Positions 42,571-52,556 of a stretch of 64,000 nt of DNA are shown piece by piece (positions within the stretch are counted from its first letter, which is position 1; every line of letters begins with the position of its first letter). A model generated the notes under the pieces. It ran no database searches. It was not told where the DNA came from and saw nothing but the letters and a program-made list of their open reading frames with translations. A program made the position numbers and the translations under genes. Source of the stretch: Roseibium sp. Sym1 (GTDB lineage Bacteria; Pseudomonadota; Alphaproteobacteria; Rhizobiales; Stappiaceae); assembly GCF_027359675.1 (NCBI RefSeq), contig NZ_CP114788.1, positions 1 to 64,000 of the forward strand, written 5' to 3'.

Positions 42571-43017
42571 TTGCTCTATTCCAGTCTGCTCACGGTTTCG
42601 GTCTTTTTCATCACTGCTCTTATTCATCTCGGAGCCCTGCGATGGTGCTCCCGTGGTATGGCCGCTATCCCCCTAACGCCCTCGGCGCGCGTGCTGGCGG
42701 TTGCCGCGTTGCTCTTCACTGCCCATATTGCAGAAATCGCGCTTTACGCGATCACTTATTTTCTCGCAGAACATGTGTTCTTGGTCGGTGGCTTCGCTGG
42801 CTTACCGATCGCTGCGCCTCTCGACTATTTCTACTTCTCGGCGACTGCCTACACTTCGCTCGGCATCGGTGACATCTTCCCCACCGGTCATATACGTTTC
42901 CTGACCGGGATCGAAGCTCTGAACGGCCTACTGCTGGTCGCATGGTCAGCCTCGTTCCTGTTTGCACTAATGAACCGGATTTGGGAGTGGCAGCCCTGCG
43001 TGCGCCCCAAGCGATGA
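42571..43017 (+). CDS. Two-TM potassium channel-like protein
   Basis: A 148-aa protein of the Ion_trans_2 type: TM1, a pore loop FYFSATAYTSLGIGDIFPTG whose SLGIGD replaces the canonical TxGYGD filter, and TM2 ALNGLLLVAWSASFLFALMN. No regulatory domain is attached. The TTG at 42571 is chosen because GGAGG lies 8 bases upstream and the extra 82 residues of the longer frame would overlap the divergent DUF6629 gene. The altered filter makes selectivity uncertain. Confidence 0.78.
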   Translation: MLYSSLLTVSVFFITALIHLGALRWCSRGMAAIPLTPSARVLAVAALLFTAHIAEIALYAITYFLAEHVFLVGGFAGLPIAAPLDYFYFSATAYTSLGIGDIFPTGHIRFLTGIEALNGLLLVAWSASFLFALMNRIWEWQPCVRPKR

Positions 43018-43038
43018 GAGAACACAGCCAAGAGCGCA

Positions 43039-44196
43039 TCATTCCGTTTTTCTTGCACAAGTCATCAGGGCAATCAGCGCAATGACTGCGGAGAGCGCCG
43101 AACCGGCGAGCACCGCCAGTTTGGCAGTATCTGCGAGGAGCGGATCGTGAAACGCAGCCGTCACGATGAACAGGCTCATCGTAAAGCCGACACCGGCGAG
43201 CAGGGCAGCCAACGCGATGTCACGCGCAGTGACCATGGCTGGTAGGGATCCGATCCCCAAACGAACCGCGAGCAGCGTACCCAACAACACACCGAGGGGC
43301 TTGCCCAACACGAGTGCTGCTCCGATGCCAAGCGCTATCGGTTCAATGGCTAGCGCGGGTTGCGCAAGATCGAGCGGAACGCCTCCATTGAAAAATGCGA
43401 ACATCGGTACTACGAAGAAGAGAGCGATCGGGGATATGCGGCGCATGGTACTCGTGACCGTATGGGGCTGGAAGGATGAAAGCGGGAGCGAGAGGCCGAC
43501 CACCGCACCCGCCGCGGCACCTTCGAGGCCTGTCGCAATAAGCCCGGTCCACAAGACCGCCCCGGCCAGAAGATAGGGCGCGAGGTGCGCATATCGGCAC
43601 CGGTTGAGGGCGAACAGCGTCAGCAGGCCGGCGATGATGACTGCAACTGGCCACACAGCCGCCACTTCGCCGTAGAAGAGCGCAATCACAATCACAGCTC
43701 CGAGATCATCGAAGATAGCGGTCGCTGTGATGAAGGCTATGACCCCAGGGGCGACCCGACCGCCAAAAAGCGACATAAGCCCCAAGACCAGCACGATATC
43801 GGTGGCAATCGGGATCGCCCAACCGTTAAGGGCTACAGGATCTGAGAAATTGAACAAGGTGTAGACTGCCGCCGGCAGGATCATACCGCCAAGTGCTGCG
43901 GCAGCAGGAACCGCAGCCGTACACGGCGACGCGAGAACACCTGTGGTGATCTCTTGGTTGGTATGGAGGCCGATCTGAAAAAAGAAGACTGTCAGCAGTC
44001 CTTGGTTGATCCAGTCGATCAAGGGTGCCTCAATCTGCAGCTCGGCTAGACCCAGCCGCAAAGGATTGTGGTGAAGGAAAGCATAGCCATCGGAAAGTGA
44101 TGAATTTGCCGCGATCATTCCCAGCGCAAGTGCTAGGAGCATCGCAGCGCCAGCACGACGTCCGTCCCGGATCGCTCGCGGTATGGCCACCGTCAT
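43039..44196 (-). CDS. nhaA: Na+/H+ antiporter NhaA
   Basis: A 385-aa antiporter with about 12 helices. The family landmarks are visible: FFFQIGLHTNQEI, GWAIPIATDIVLVLGLMSLF with the paired Asp-containing helix (ATDI), ITATAIFDDLGAVIVIALFY with adjacent Asp residues of the ion site, and GVGFTMSLFI. It exports Na+ or Li+ at alkaline pH. It is coupled to the APC permease by an ATGA overlap. Confidence 0.95.
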   Translation of the reverse strand: MTVAIPRAIRDGRRAGAAMLLALALGMIAANSSLSDGYAFLHHNPLRLGLAELQIEAPLIDWINQGLLTVFFFQIGLHTNQEITTGVLASPCTAAVPAAAALGGMILPAAVYTLFNFSDPVALNGWAIPIATDIVLVLGLMSLFGGRVAPGVIAFITATAIFDDLGAVIVIALFYGEVAAVWPVAVIIAGLLTLFALNRCRYAHLAPYLLAGAVLWTGLIATGLEGAAAGAVVGLSLPLSSFQPHTVTSTMRRISPIALFFVVPMFAFFNGGVPLDLAQPALAIEPIALGIGAALVLGKPLGVLLGTLLAVRLGIGSLPAMVTARDIALAALLAGVGFTMSLFIVTAAFHDPLLADTAKLAVLAGSALSAVIALIALMTCARKTE

Positions 44197-45572
44197 GGCT
44201 GGACATCTTCACGCTGTGACGCCAGCCAGCGCGACAAGTAGCTCCGTTCGTAGATAAACACTGCGGCGATGGCTGAAACAGCATAGGCAACAATTGCGGG
44301 GTCGCTTCTCAGCTTCATCGCTGTGAACGCAGCAAGGACAAGGGCGTCGAAAGTGATTGCTATCAGGAGCACAGGCGCGGCGGCTTTGATTTCCTGTCGC
44401 CGAAACCGCCAGACACCAAATTGCACCACCATGTCCATCACGAGATAGAAAAAGGCTCCGAGCGAGGCGATCCGGCCGAGATCAAAGAGAATGGCCAATG
44501 TAGACGCGATCACTACCGTATAAATTAGCGTGTGCCGCTGGATCGGTCCTGACATACCGAAATGGCGGTGCGGAATCATCTCCATCTCGGTGAGCATGGC
44601 GAGCATTCGAGACACTGCAAAGACGCTGGCGAGCACCGCTGAGGCCGTAGCCACGACCGCTAACAGCACCGTGAGCAGAAACCCAACTTGGCCCAGAGCC
44701 GGTTCCGCGGCTTCTGCCAGGGAATAGTCGCGGGCTGCGACGATCCGGTCAATGGTCAGGCTCGATCCCACTCCGAAGGCCACGAGCAAGTAGACCAATA
44801 CGCACAGTGCTATGGATATCATTATAGCGCGCCCGACATTGCGATGGGGGTTTGTGATCTCGGCACCACTGTTGGTGATTGTGGTGAAGCCCTTGAACGC
44901 AAGGATGGCGAGCGCCACTGAGGCGATGAACCCGGTCGCGCTGAGTTCGCCCCCGTCTTGCGATGCGGCGGCGAAGCCAAACCCGCTCGACCACAGCGCC
45001 GCGATCCCGAACAGCGCGATACCGCCAATTTTGATCACCGCCATGACCATCGAAAACAGCCCGATCGACCGGTTGCCGGCGATATTCACCAAAAAAGCGA
45101 AGAGGATCACCGAGACGGCGAGGATTGGTACGAGCGGTCCGCCGTTAATGTCGAAAGGTCTCAACAGATAGGCGGCAAAGGTCCTGGCCACGAGACTTTC
45201 CGCAATAACCATGCTGAGCGCCATCAAGAGCGCGGCGCCCGCGGCGATCGCACCTGGGCCGTAGCACTTCTGCAGAATCATCGCGATGCCGCCTGCCGAA
45301 GGCCAGGCGTTCGACATCTTGATGTAGCTGTATGCGCTGAACCCTGTGACGATTGCACCGGCGATGAAAGCCAGTGGAAAGATTGGCCCGGCAAGCTCCG
45401 CAATCTGTCCGGTTAATGCAAAAATACCTGCGCCGATCATTACGCCGGTGCCCATGGCGATAGCACCGCCCAGTGTTATCGAACCGGCTTTATAGGTTTC
45501 ATTGGAATGACTATGTTTCAATACTTTGCCTCGTCTCACACGTTTTCTCTGGCGACGTACGCTGCACACCAT
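44193..45572 (-). CDS. APC-superfamily amino acid permease
   Basis: A 459-aa protein with about 12 helices. MGTGVMIGAGIFALTGQIAE is the TM1 motif of APC transporters, and FKGFTTITNSGAEITNPHRN the conserved TM6-loop region. The N-terminal 18 residues are basic and probably not native; a TTG at codon 18 (LKHSHSNETYKAG) may be the true start. Substrate unknown. It is first in a two-gene operon with nhaA. Confidence 0.88.
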   Translation of the reverse strand: MVCSVRRQRKRVRRGKVLKHSHSNETYKAGSITLGGAIAMGTGVMIGAGIFALTGQIAELAGPIFPLAFIAGAIVTGFSAYSYIKMSNAWPSAGGIAMILQKCYGPGAIAAGAALLMALSMVIAESLVARTFAAYLLRPFDINGGPLVPILAVSVILFAFLVNIAGNRSIGLFSMVMAVIKIGGIALFGIAALWSSGFGFAAASQDGGELSATGFIASVALAILAFKGFTTITNSGAEITNPHRNVGRAIMISIALCVLVYLLVAFGVGSSLTIDRIVAARDYSLAEAAEPALGQVGFLLTVLLAVVATASAVLASVFAVSRMLAMLTEMEMIPHRHFGMSGPIQRHTLIYTVVIASTLAILFDLGRIASLGAFFYLVMDMVVQFGVWRFRRQEIKAAAPVLLIAITFDALVLAAFTAMKLRSDPAIVAYAVSAIAAVFIYERSYLSRWLASQREDVQP

Positions 45573-45606
45573 CGGAAATTGAAATGATCATGCCTGGCCG
45601 CGACAA

Positions 45607-45858
45607 TCATCGGATGTTTGACCTGTCCGCGTCGTTGTCCAGCGAGAGTACACCATGTCGCAGTGCAAAGATCTCCGTTGCCCTCTTACACGAAGAATTT
45701 GGCAACCAGTACGATCGAAGGCTCCAACATCGTTCACCACCGGAACTGTCGATTTCGTAAACGGCAGCATCGTCGTTCGGATCAACACAGCGCGACACTC
45801 GCCCTGCGGAAAGCAGATGTACGACAAGGAGCCAGGCGAAATAGCGTACAACCGTCAT
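45607..45858 (-). CDS. Small secreted protein at the end of the copper operon
   Basis: An 83-aa protein with a short signal-like N-terminus (MTVVRYFAWLLVVHLLSAG), then a polar domain with three Cys (SRCVDP, GERCWSL, NSSCKR). The start overlaps the preceding stop by ATGA, the same coupling seen through the rest of this operon, which is the main reason to call it. No family recognised. The cysteines would fit metal binding or a disulfide-bonded periplasmic peptide. Confidence 0.55.
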   Translation of the reverse strand: MTVVRYFAWLLVVHLLSAGRVSRCVDPNDDAAVYEIDSSGGERCWSLRSYWLPNSSCKRATEIFALRHGVLSLDNDADRSNIR

Positions 45859-46946
45859 CGGCGCGCTCCCGTAGCAGCGTAACGCCAGGCTTTAATCCGC
45901 ATCGCGGGAAGCAAGGCGTGAAGCTCTGCCAATGCCGTGTCATAGTCAAGGTAATCTACGATGTTCGTCACTTTACCGGGCAGCCAACCATTGGTGGGCA
46001 GTGCGCGTAGCGCAATCAGGATCATGGCAGCGGTGAGTTCAGCCTGATCGCCACCGTCAAAATACCGCGCAGCAATCAACCTTCGGTCCGAAGTCTGAGC
46101 CTCAACAGCTATCCGTGTCCGTCTCGCTGCGAGCCTGGGTAGCAGCCGCGTTGTCCGGGCGATGGTATGGGCATGGCGCAGCAGTAGCGGGCCGAGTCCG
46201 ATTCGCAAGAACAACACGATCGATCGGGTGACATATCCTGGATCGACGGCAAGATACGTCTCCACGCGGGTCTTGCTGCCCGCTGGCAGAATGCCATGAT
46301 CAGGAAAACCGACCCCCAGAGCAAGGCGCGCCCTCGTGCATTGTCCGAATACAAAGCCGCGCCGCCGTTCGCCCGGTGATACAATCGCGCTGTTCTGCCC
46401 GTCTTTATACGGCGTCCCCAACGCGCGAATAAACCACTCTGTGGCAGCAAGGCCATAGTGTCGTCCCATGCCTAACTCGAGACCGATGTCGATGGAATCT
46501 ACGTTCGGGCCTCGCGCGATTTCGGCGCCCATCAACGTGCTGAGCCCCGGCGCGGTACCGACACATAGGACAAGAAGCCCCGGCCCGTTCCGGGCTGCTC
46601 GCGAGAGATCGTAGATATAACCGGGCGTTGCCGATGTATCGAGTACGGTGCCTCCGCGTGCGATGATCGCCGCTACCGCCACGGGTGGCGTTGCCTCGGT
46701 AAGATTGACGACCGTAGCACCATCCGGGATGGCTGTAGCGGAGCCGGGAGTACGGATGTCGATGGGACGCCCTGAGAGCCGAGACGGTGAGAGCCCCTCC
46801 GGTACGCCGCCACCCCGCGACAGGAGCGTGATCCCCCAACGACCATCGCTCTGTAGAAGTGGGATCAGGTGTCGACCGACGTCACCCGATCCTCCGATCA
46901 GTACAAGGGTCTGGCTATCGAACTTTCTGCGCTCACTAAGATCCAT
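45855..46946 (-). CDS. Saccharopine-dehydrogenase-like NAD(P)-binding protein
   Basis: A 363-aa soluble protein with N-terminal Rossmann motif LVLIGGSGDVGRHLIPLL and the saccharopine-dehydrogenase-type strands VVNLTEATPPVAVAAIIARG and LVLCVGTAPGLSTLMGAEIA. The C-terminal half is less conserved. The role is unknown; homologous reductases act on lipids or amino acid conjugates. It overlaps the ICMT-like gene by 11 bp and the small secreted protein by 4 bp. Confidence 0.75.
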   Translation of the reverse strand: MDLSERRKFDSQTLVLIGGSGDVGRHLIPLLQSDGRWGITLLSRGGGVPEGLSPSRLSGRPIDIRTPGSATAIPDGATVVNLTEATPPVAVAAIIARGGTVLDTSATPGYIYDLSRAARNGPGLLVLCVGTAPGLSTLMGAEIARGPNVDSIDIGLELGMGRHYGLAATEWFIRALGTPYKDGQNSAIVSPGERRRGFVFGQCTRARLALGVGFPDHGILPAGSKTRVETYLAVDPGYVTRSIVLFLRIGLGPLLLRHAHTIARTTRLLPRLAARRTRIAVEAQTSDRRLIAARYFDGGDQAELTAAMILIALRALPTNGWLPGKVTNIVDYLDYDTALAELHALLPAMRIKAWRYAATGARR

Positions 46947-47586
46947 GCGCCCGTGTCCGGACGTTGGGAATGAAAGCTGGCACTCTCGTCGTATATTGAT
47001 CCCAGGCGTCTGCGAATCGAGCGCGGCTGTCGGCTTCTTCGCTGCGGGCGAGGCGAGCGTACATCCACACCAACACGGGGAACATTGCGAGGGTGAGCAG
47101 CGTTGGCCATTGCACCAGGAATCCGAGCATGATCAGCACGAAGCCGACATATTGCGGGTGCCGGATGCGGGCGTAAGGGCCGGTCGTGGCCAGCCGCCCG
47201 TGGCGCTGTGCCTGCCAGAGGTGGTGCCACGCTACCGAGATCAGCCAGAATCCACCGCCGATCAGCAAGAAGCTCAACAGGTGGAACGGTCCGAAATGCG
47301 GATTCGCTCGCCAACCGAGGATCATTTCTGGCAAATGGCCGCTGTCATGGGCGAGCCAGTCGACTCCCGGATAGGCTGTTTGCAGCCAACCCGAGAGCAT
47401 ATAGATCGTCAGCGGAAAACCGTACATCTCGGTGAACAGTGCGACGACGAAGGCGCTGAACGCCCCGAAGCTGCGCCAGTCGCGCGAGGTCTGCGGCTTG
47501 AAGAAACTGAAGGCAAATATTATGAAGACGGCTGAGTTGATAAAAACCATGAACCACAGGCCGTAGGAATATCCGGGCTCGGTCAT
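46936..47586 (-). CDS. Isoprenylcysteine carboxyl methyltransferase-like protein
   Basis: A 216-aa membrane protein with five predicted helices. GRLATTGPYARIRHPQYVGF is the SAM/substrate motif of the ICMT/PEMT family, followed by a late helix pair. Such small methyltransferases are frequent neighbours of Cu-ATPase and DUF2933 genes in copper clusters, where the substrate is unknown. It overlaps DUF2933 by 4 bp. Confidence 0.85.
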   Translation of the reverse strand: MTEPGYSYGLWFMVFINSAVFIIFAFSFFKPQTSRDWRSFGAFSAFVVALFTEMYGFPLTIYMLSGWLQTAYPGVDWLAHDSGHLPEMILGWRANPHFGPFHLLSFLLIGGGFWLISVAWHHLWQAQRHGRLATTGPYARIRHPQYVGFVLIMLGFLVQWPTLLTLAMFPVLVWMYARLARSEEADSRARFADAWDQYTTRVPAFIPNVRTRAHGS

Positions 47587-47852
47587 GACTTGCTGCCTCC
47601 CGAGCCATGCCCACCATGCATGAAAAAATGCATGCCGACGCAGACGAGCAGCAGAAGCCAGAGGAACGAATAACCGCCGAAGATATGAATGCGGTGTTCG
47701 TAACCCAGAAGCAAACCGCCGATCACGAGGGCGCCGATGAGAACGGTGCCGGTACGAGATTTCCAGAACGACGGCGGGCGGTGGATGCCATTGCCTGTTT
47801 CTTGGTCTCCCTGAGCGTTGTGGTCGAGCATCTGCTTATGTTCCTTTCTCAT
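47583..47852 (-). CDS. DUF2933-family small membrane protein
   Basis: An 89-aa protein. Two adjacent helices ([20 protein letters not shown] and [20 protein letters not shown]) end in a His/Gly-rich tail ([11 protein letters not shown]) that could bind copper. DUF2933 proteins typically sit beside copper exporters. The start overlaps the ATPase stop (ATATGAG). Confidence 0.8.
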   Translation of the reverse strand: MRKEHKQMLDHNAQGDQETGNGIHRPPSFWKSRTGTVLIGALVIGGLLLGYEHRIHIFGGYSFLWLLLLVCVGMHFFMHGGHGSGGSKS

Positions 47853-50230
47853 ATCTTTGCCCCCCGCAGGCGCAGTGCATTCAACACCACGGAGAGCGAG
47901 GAGGCACTCATCGCAAAAGCGGCGAAGATTGGGCCGATCAGGATGCCGAGGAACGGGTAGAGAATGCCCGCCGCGATCGGCACGCCGGCGCCATTGTAGA
48001 TCAGGGCGAAAAACAGGTTCTGGCGGATGTTGCGCATCGTCGCACGGGCCAGCCGACGGGCGCGCACGATCCCGTCGAGGTTGCCCTTTACCAACGTGAT
48101 ACCGGCGCTTTCTATCGCCACATCGGCGCCTGTGCCCATAGCGATGCCGACATCAGCCTGCGCCAGGGCCGGAGCGTCGTTTACGCCGTCACCCGCCATG
48201 GCGACCTTGCGGCACTGCTGCTGCAACTCTTTGATGATCCGCGCCTTGTCCTCCGGCAGCACGTCGGCGCGGATCTCGTCGATGCCGAGCCGGCTGGCGA
48301 TCGCACGGGCAGTGCGTTCGTTGTCGCCCGTTGCCATGATGATACGTAATCCCTGCTCGTGGAGTGCCACTATCGCCGCGGGCGTTGTCTCCTTGACCGG
48401 GTCTGCGACCGAGACCATTCCGGCGATCCGGCCGTCGAGCACGACGAACATCACCGTCTCGCCTTGGTCGCGGCGCACATTGGCCTTGGAGGCAAGTTCG
48501 CCCGCGTCGAGCCCAAGGTCCTGGACGAGCTTGAGGTTGCCAAGGGCCACCGCGCGGGAATCGACGCGACCCTTGACGCCTTTGCCGGTCACCGCCTCGA
48601 AATCGGTGGCCTCGGCGAGCTTCACGCCACGTTCCTCAGCGCCGGCGACGATCGCCTCAGCCAGCGGATGCTCCGAGCCCTTCTCCAGCGTTGCCGCGAG
48701 ACGCAGCACCTCGGTCTCGTCGTGGCCCGTTTCGGGCAGGACGGCGACCAGTTTCGGCTTGCCCTCCGTCAGGGTGCCGGTCTTGTCCACGATCAGCGTA
48801 TCGATCTTCTCAAACCGCTCCAGCGCTTCGGCGTTCTTGATCAGCACACCCGCTTGAGCGCCACGACCGGTCGCCGTCATGATTGACATCGGCGTGGCGA
48901 GACCTAGTGCACATGGGCATGCGATGATCAGGACAGCCACCGCCGATACCAGCGCATAGGCAAAGGCGGGCGCCGGACCCCAGATTGCCCAGGTGACAAA
49001 CGAAAGCACCGCGACGGCGATCACTGCGGGCACGAACTTGCCAGCCACCATATCGGCCCATTTCTGGATCGGCGCACGGCTGCGCTGCGCGGCCGAAACC
49101 ATCTCGACGATCTGAGCCAGCATGGTGTCGGACCCGACCCTAGTCGCCTGCATAATCAGGCTACCAGTGCCGTTGATTGTGGCGCCGGTCAACTTGTCCC
49201 CTGCAACTTTTTCCACCGGAATTGGTTCACCGGTGATCATGCTTTCATCGATCGAGGAACGGCCCTCGACCACTTCGCCGTCCACCGGTACCTTGTCGCC
49301 AGGGCGCACGCGAATACGGTCTCCAACCTGGACATGTTCCAGCGGTACTTCCTCCTCGGTGCCATCCTCGCGGACCACCCGCGCCGTCTTGGCCGCGAGG
49401 TCGAGAAGCGCGCGGATCGCCTTGCCGGTTCCCTCGCGAGCACGCAGTTCCATCACCTGGCCGAGAAGCACCAAGGTAACGATCACCGCTGCCGCCTCGA
49501 AATAGACACCGACGGCGCCGGTTTCGGGATCCCGGAAACCCAGGGGGAAGATGCCGGGCGCGATCACCGCGACAATGGAATAAGCGTAGGCCGCACTTAC
49601 TCCCATACCGATTAGACTGAACATGTTAAGGTTCATGGTGCGGAATAATTTCCAGCCACGCACGAAGAATGGCCAGCCCGACCACAGGATCACCGGCGTG
49701 GCCAGCGCTACCTCGAGCCAAAGCGAGACTTTTTCGCCGAATAACTCGCGAATTGCCATAAGCCCCAGATATGGTGTCATCGTCAGGATAAGGAGTGGCA
49801 CGGTTAGTGTCGCACCGATCCAGAAACGGCGAGTGAAGTCCGCCAGTTCGGGGTTCGGAGCGTTGACCGCCATCGTCGCCGAGGACAACTCCAGCCCCAT
49901 GCCGCAGATAGGGCAATCGCCCGGTTCCCTCTGCCGCACCTCCGGGTGCATCGGGCAGGTATAAATCGCGCCGGTCCAGTCGGTGGGCACCTTGTCATAT
50001 TTCCCGCCAGGTGCCGGCGCGGTGGCGTGTTGGCTACGGCCGGCATGGTCGTGCTTGCCATGGCCATGCGCCGCGTGGCCGTGTCCCCCGGCCTCCCCCT
50101 CGGGTACGAGAAACATGCCGCACTTAGGGCATTTGCCCGGCCCTTCTTGGCGCACTTCGGGATGCATAGGGCAGGTGTAGATAGCCTCGGCGCTGGTCTC
50201 GTGCGGGTGATGGTGTTGGCTCTTGTTCAT
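47849..50230 (-). CDS. Copper-translocating P1B-type ATPase
   Basis: A 793-aa copper (or silver) exporter. Instead of HMA domains the N-terminus has two heavy-metal-binding CPMHP repeats, [20 protein letters not shown] and [20 protein letters not shown], each ending CGM, with a His-rich linker between ([15 protein letters not shown]). The catalytic core has [14 protein letters not shown] (the Cu-type CPC motif), [11 protein letters not shown] and [15 protein letters not shown]. It is the central gene of the minus-strand copper operon that continues with DUF2933, ICMT-like and further overlapping genes. Confidence 0.95.
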   Translation of the reverse strand: MNKSQHHHPHETSAEAIYTCPMHPEVRQEGPGKCPKCGMFLVPEGEAGGHGHAAHGHGKHDHAGRSQHATAPAPGGKYDKVPTDWTGAIYTCPMHPEVRQREPGDCPICGMGLELSSATMAVNAPNPELADFTRRFWIGATLTVPLLILTMTPYLGLMAIRELFGEKVSLWLEVALATPVILWSGWPFFVRGWKLFRTMNLNMFSLIGMGVSAAYAYSIVAVIAPGIFPLGFRDPETGAVGVYFEAAAVIVTLVLLGQVMELRAREGTGKAIRALLDLAAKTARVVREDGTEEEVPLEHVQVGDRIRVRPGDKVPVDGEVVEGRSSIDESMITGEPIPVEKVAGDKLTGATINGTGSLIMQATRVGSDTMLAQIVEMVSAAQRSRAPIQKWADMVAGKFVPAVIAVAVLSFVTWAIWGPAPAFAYALVSAVAVLIIACPCALGLATPMSIMTATGRGAQAGVLIKNAEALERFEKIDTLIVDKTGTLTEGKPKLVAVLPETGHDETEVLRLAATLEKGSEHPLAEAIVAGAEERGVKLAEATDFEAVTGKGVKGRVDSRAVALGNLKLVQDLGLDAGELASKANVRRDQGETVMFVVLDGRIAGMVSVADPVKETTPAAIVALHEQGLRIIMATGDNERTARAIASRLGIDEIRADVLPEDKARIIKELQQQCRKVAMAGDGVNDAPALAQADVGIAMGTGADVAIESAGITLVKGNLDGIVRARRLARATMRNIRQNLFFALIYNGAGVPIAAGILYPFLGILIGPIFAAFAMSASSLSVVLNALRLRGAKI

Positions 50231-50238
50231 GGCCTGTC

Positions 50239-50688
50239 CTACATGTTTTGAGGTCGATAGGTGACCCCGTTGACTTCCTGCAGTTCGCGGATATTAACAG
50301 CGATGCGCGCGACTTGAGCCGTAGCCTTTTCCAGCGACATGCCATCACAAAGCCTTTGGTGATGCCGCACACCATTTTGAGCTGCCATTTGGAATGCCTG
50401 ATCACCATGGTGCCTGAGATTGTTAATGCCATATTTGAAGGACGGCCCATATTCGGTCCCTGGCACGCTCTGGTCATGACAAGCCGAACAGACGATGTTG
50501 AAATAGCGCTCAACCTCCTGTGAGGCGACCAGAAGTGTGGGTATAACGCAAGCCGCCTGCACCAGCTCACCGGCTGCTTCTTCCGTCCCCGTGGGGTGAC
50601 GCGCGCATATGCTCTGGTCCCGTGGGAGTACAAGCTGGGCGATACGGGTACAGATAGCTTTTTTGGCCTTGTGCTGCACGAGTGGCAT
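50239..50688 (-). CDS. Possible c-type cytochrome-like protein
   Basis: A 149-aa protein. [20 protein letters not shown] carries one CxxCH heme-binding motif, and [20 protein letters not shown] and [16 protein letters not shown] resemble the remainder of a small cytochrome c. The N-terminal 55 residues do not look like an export signal, as would be required for heme attachment, and the start has no ribosome binding site, so the gene may be 5'-truncated or rearranged. It is 8 bp upstream of the Cu-ATPase on the same strand. Confidence 0.5.
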   Translation of the reverse strand: MPLVQHKAKKAICTRIAQLVLPRDQSICARHPTGTEEAAGELVQAACVIPTLLVASQEVERYFNIVCSACHDQSVPGTEYGPSFKYGINNLRHHGDQAFQMAAQNGVRHHQRLCDGMSLEKATAQVARIAVNIRELQEVNGVTYRPQNM

Positions 50689-50757
50689 TAGTTGTTCGAA
50701 CGTGCCTGCAGCCCGGCAATATCTGACGGATCGAGCATCGCGCCGACAGTCCCCAAC

Positions 50758-50940
50758 TCAGCGACGGCCGCAGCAGCAACCGCCCTCGGCCGGCACTGTG
50801 GCGGGTTTCTCCACCGGAGTCTTTTCAACGTCCGCAGCAGGCGAACTCGCGGAGCCTGTTGCAGCATCGCCACAACATGCCATCGGCTGGCGGGTGTGTG
50901 TGTGTGGGCCTTCGGCCGGAATCAATGTCGTCTTGTCCAT
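50758..50940 (-). CDS. Small Cys-rich peptide upstream of the copper operon
   Basis: A 60-aa peptide with an N-terminal His/Thr stretch (PAEGPHTHTRQPMACCGDAA) and a C-terminal GGCCCGRR. GGAAGGAG lies 6-7 bases before the ATG, a strong ribosome binding site that supports expression. Adjacent cysteines and histidines suggest metal binding (Cu or Ag). No known family was recognised. It is 69 bp upstream of the cytochrome-like gene on the same strand and could be the first gene of the copper operon. Confidence 0.55.
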   Translation of the reverse strand: MDKTTLIPAEGPHTHTRQPMACCGDAATGSASSPAADVEKTPVEKPATVPAEGGCCCGRR

Positions 50941-51452
50941 GTTCGGTCTCCTTCCGTTGAGGATCGACATGTAGACGCCGGCGAAGGTGCGGCATTACAT
51001 AGAGTAATTCCGCTGATAGTCGGACCCGGTTTACTTGTCGGCTGTTCTCCGATGCCGACATAGGGATAGTCAGTGACAGTAACGAGTGTGACCATTTTTT
51101 CCCAGCCTCGTTGATGTCCCCCCCTTGAAGTCTACCTGATACGAATACTGTTCGCTCACCGGTAGGTTGGGTCTGGGCATGGACGTGTCCCAGGGCCCGT
51201 TGGTCGCTCGGATCACTGAAGCAGGCAGGGCGGTTCCACAGGCGGAAAATGGTCAAGTCCCGTGCCGCTTGCGCGCAACGGCCGGCAAGGGACGCTCGCG
51301 CCGCGTCTGGCGACGAAGATGTCGACCCTGCACAATTGCCAGCTCACCATCCGCGCCCTTGTCCTGCCTTGCTCTTCGCGGCCTTCGGGTCCCGCTCCGA
51401 AACTTGAGGGAGCGGAAACCGAAGAAAGGACCGCGCAAAGCGCGGAGAGCCA
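50941..51452. other. Gap at the junction of copper island and plasmid backbone
   Basis: About 510 bp with no supportable gene. The copper operon promoter is probably in the left part; no CueR-type dyad was found. The right part (about 51200-51450) is a GC-rich leader like those preceding other backbone genes. Confidence 0.45.
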
Positions 51453-52346
51453 ATGGAAAAAGCAGACCTTGAAGAGCTGAAGGAAAAAGTCACCTGCGCG
51501 GCCGTCCTGGAAACCGCCGGCTTTGCCGTCGACAGACGGGAAAGCACACGTAGGGCGGTCAAGTACCGCCGGAGCGGCGACATCATCATCGTCATTCATG
51601 ACGGCAAGGGCTGGTTCGATCCCCTGTCGGACGCCAAAGGCGACGTGTTTCGCCTTGTCGAACATCTCGACGGGCTTGCCTTTGCCGCGGCCCTTCATGT
51701 CGTCGCAGACCTCGTCGGTTTCACGCCATCCGAACCCGCCTGGTTCTGTCAGGCCAAGGCGAGGGAGCCGCACCAGACGGTGGCGCAACGCTGGCAAACC
51801 CGCCGCAAGCCGTGTGGAGGCTCCGCAACCTGGCGGTATCTGCACGATGCGCGCGGCATTCCCGAACCGGTACTGCGACAAGCCATTGCCGCTGATGTGC
51901 TGCGCGAAGGTCCGCACGGCAGCATGTGGGCCGGCCATACCGACGAGACCGGTCAAGTCACCGGCTGGGAGCAACGGGGTAAAGAGTGGCGCGGGTTTGC
52001 GAGCGGCGGCGCCAAGGTCCTCTTCCGGCTCGGGGCGACTGACGCAACGCGTCTCTGCGTCACCGAGGCGGCGATCGACGCCATGAGCCTTGCCGCGATC
52101 GAACGTTCGCCGCCCGGATCGCTTTATCTGAGCACCGGCGGAGGCTGGTCGCCATCGACCGAAGCTGCCCTGCGCTGGCTTGCGGCTCGCCCGGACGTTC
52201 TCCTGGTCGCGGCCACGGACGCCAACGGCCAGGGAGAGATCTTTGCCGAACGTCTGCGGGCCCTTGCCGAAGAGGAAGGTTGCAACTGGCAGCGGCTCAG
52301 ACCGCCAACAGACGACTGGAACGCCTGCCTGAAAGAGAAGGGGTGA
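51453..52346 (+). CDS. TOPRIM/DUF3991-type plasmid protein
   Basis: A 297-aa protein of the DUF3991-plus-TOPRIM type common on rhizobial plasmids. The N-terminal part (VKYRRSGDIIIVIHDGKGWF, SDAKGDVFRLVEHLDG) resembles the zinc-finger-like region of plasmid primases, and the C-terminal part has TOPRIM signatures LCVTEAAIDAMSLAAIE and LLVAATDANGQGEIFAERL (E, DxN). It probably acts in conjugative or vegetative DNA processing. It is the first gene of the right-hand backbone block. Confidence 0.82.
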   Translation: MEKADLEELKEKVTCAAVLETAGFAVDRRESTRRAVKYRRSGDIIIVIHDGKGWFDPLSDAKGDVFRLVEHLDGLAFAAALHVVADLVGFTPSEPAWFCQAKAREPHQTVAQRWQTRRKPCGGSATWRYLHDARGIPEPVLRQAIAADVLREGPHGSMWAGHTDETGQVTGWEQRGKEWRGFASGGAKVLFRLGATDATRLCVTEAAIDAMSLAAIERSPPGSLYLSTGGGWSPSTEAALRWLAARPDVLLVAATDANGQGEIFAERLRALAEEEGCNWQRLRPPTDDWNACLKEKG

Positions 52347-52556
52347 GAAGAGAAGACGAGAGGAGAAAGACAAAAAACGACTGCCGCATACCCGCTGCCT
52401 GCGTCAAGGGTGAAGCTCCGCCCGGCTGACGCCGGCCCTTGACCCAGCCAGCCGGAGAGGCGGCGCCAAGAAGGGGTCCGGAAGGGCTGAAGAAGATGGT
52501 GATACCGACAGGGTACGCTGCGCTCCAGCCCGTGACAGGCCTCAAAGGAGCCCGCC
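52347..52556. other. Leader between backbone genes
   Basis: 210 bp with a purine-rich run (GAGAAGAGAAGACGAGAGG) and GC-rich segments. No gene. CAAAGGAG near its right end is the ribosome binding site of the next gene. Confidence 0.4.

Noticed and set aside
51213..52373. 386-aa minus-strand frame
   Set aside because: Antisense to the TOPRIM/DUF3991 gene, which has clear motifs on the plus strand.
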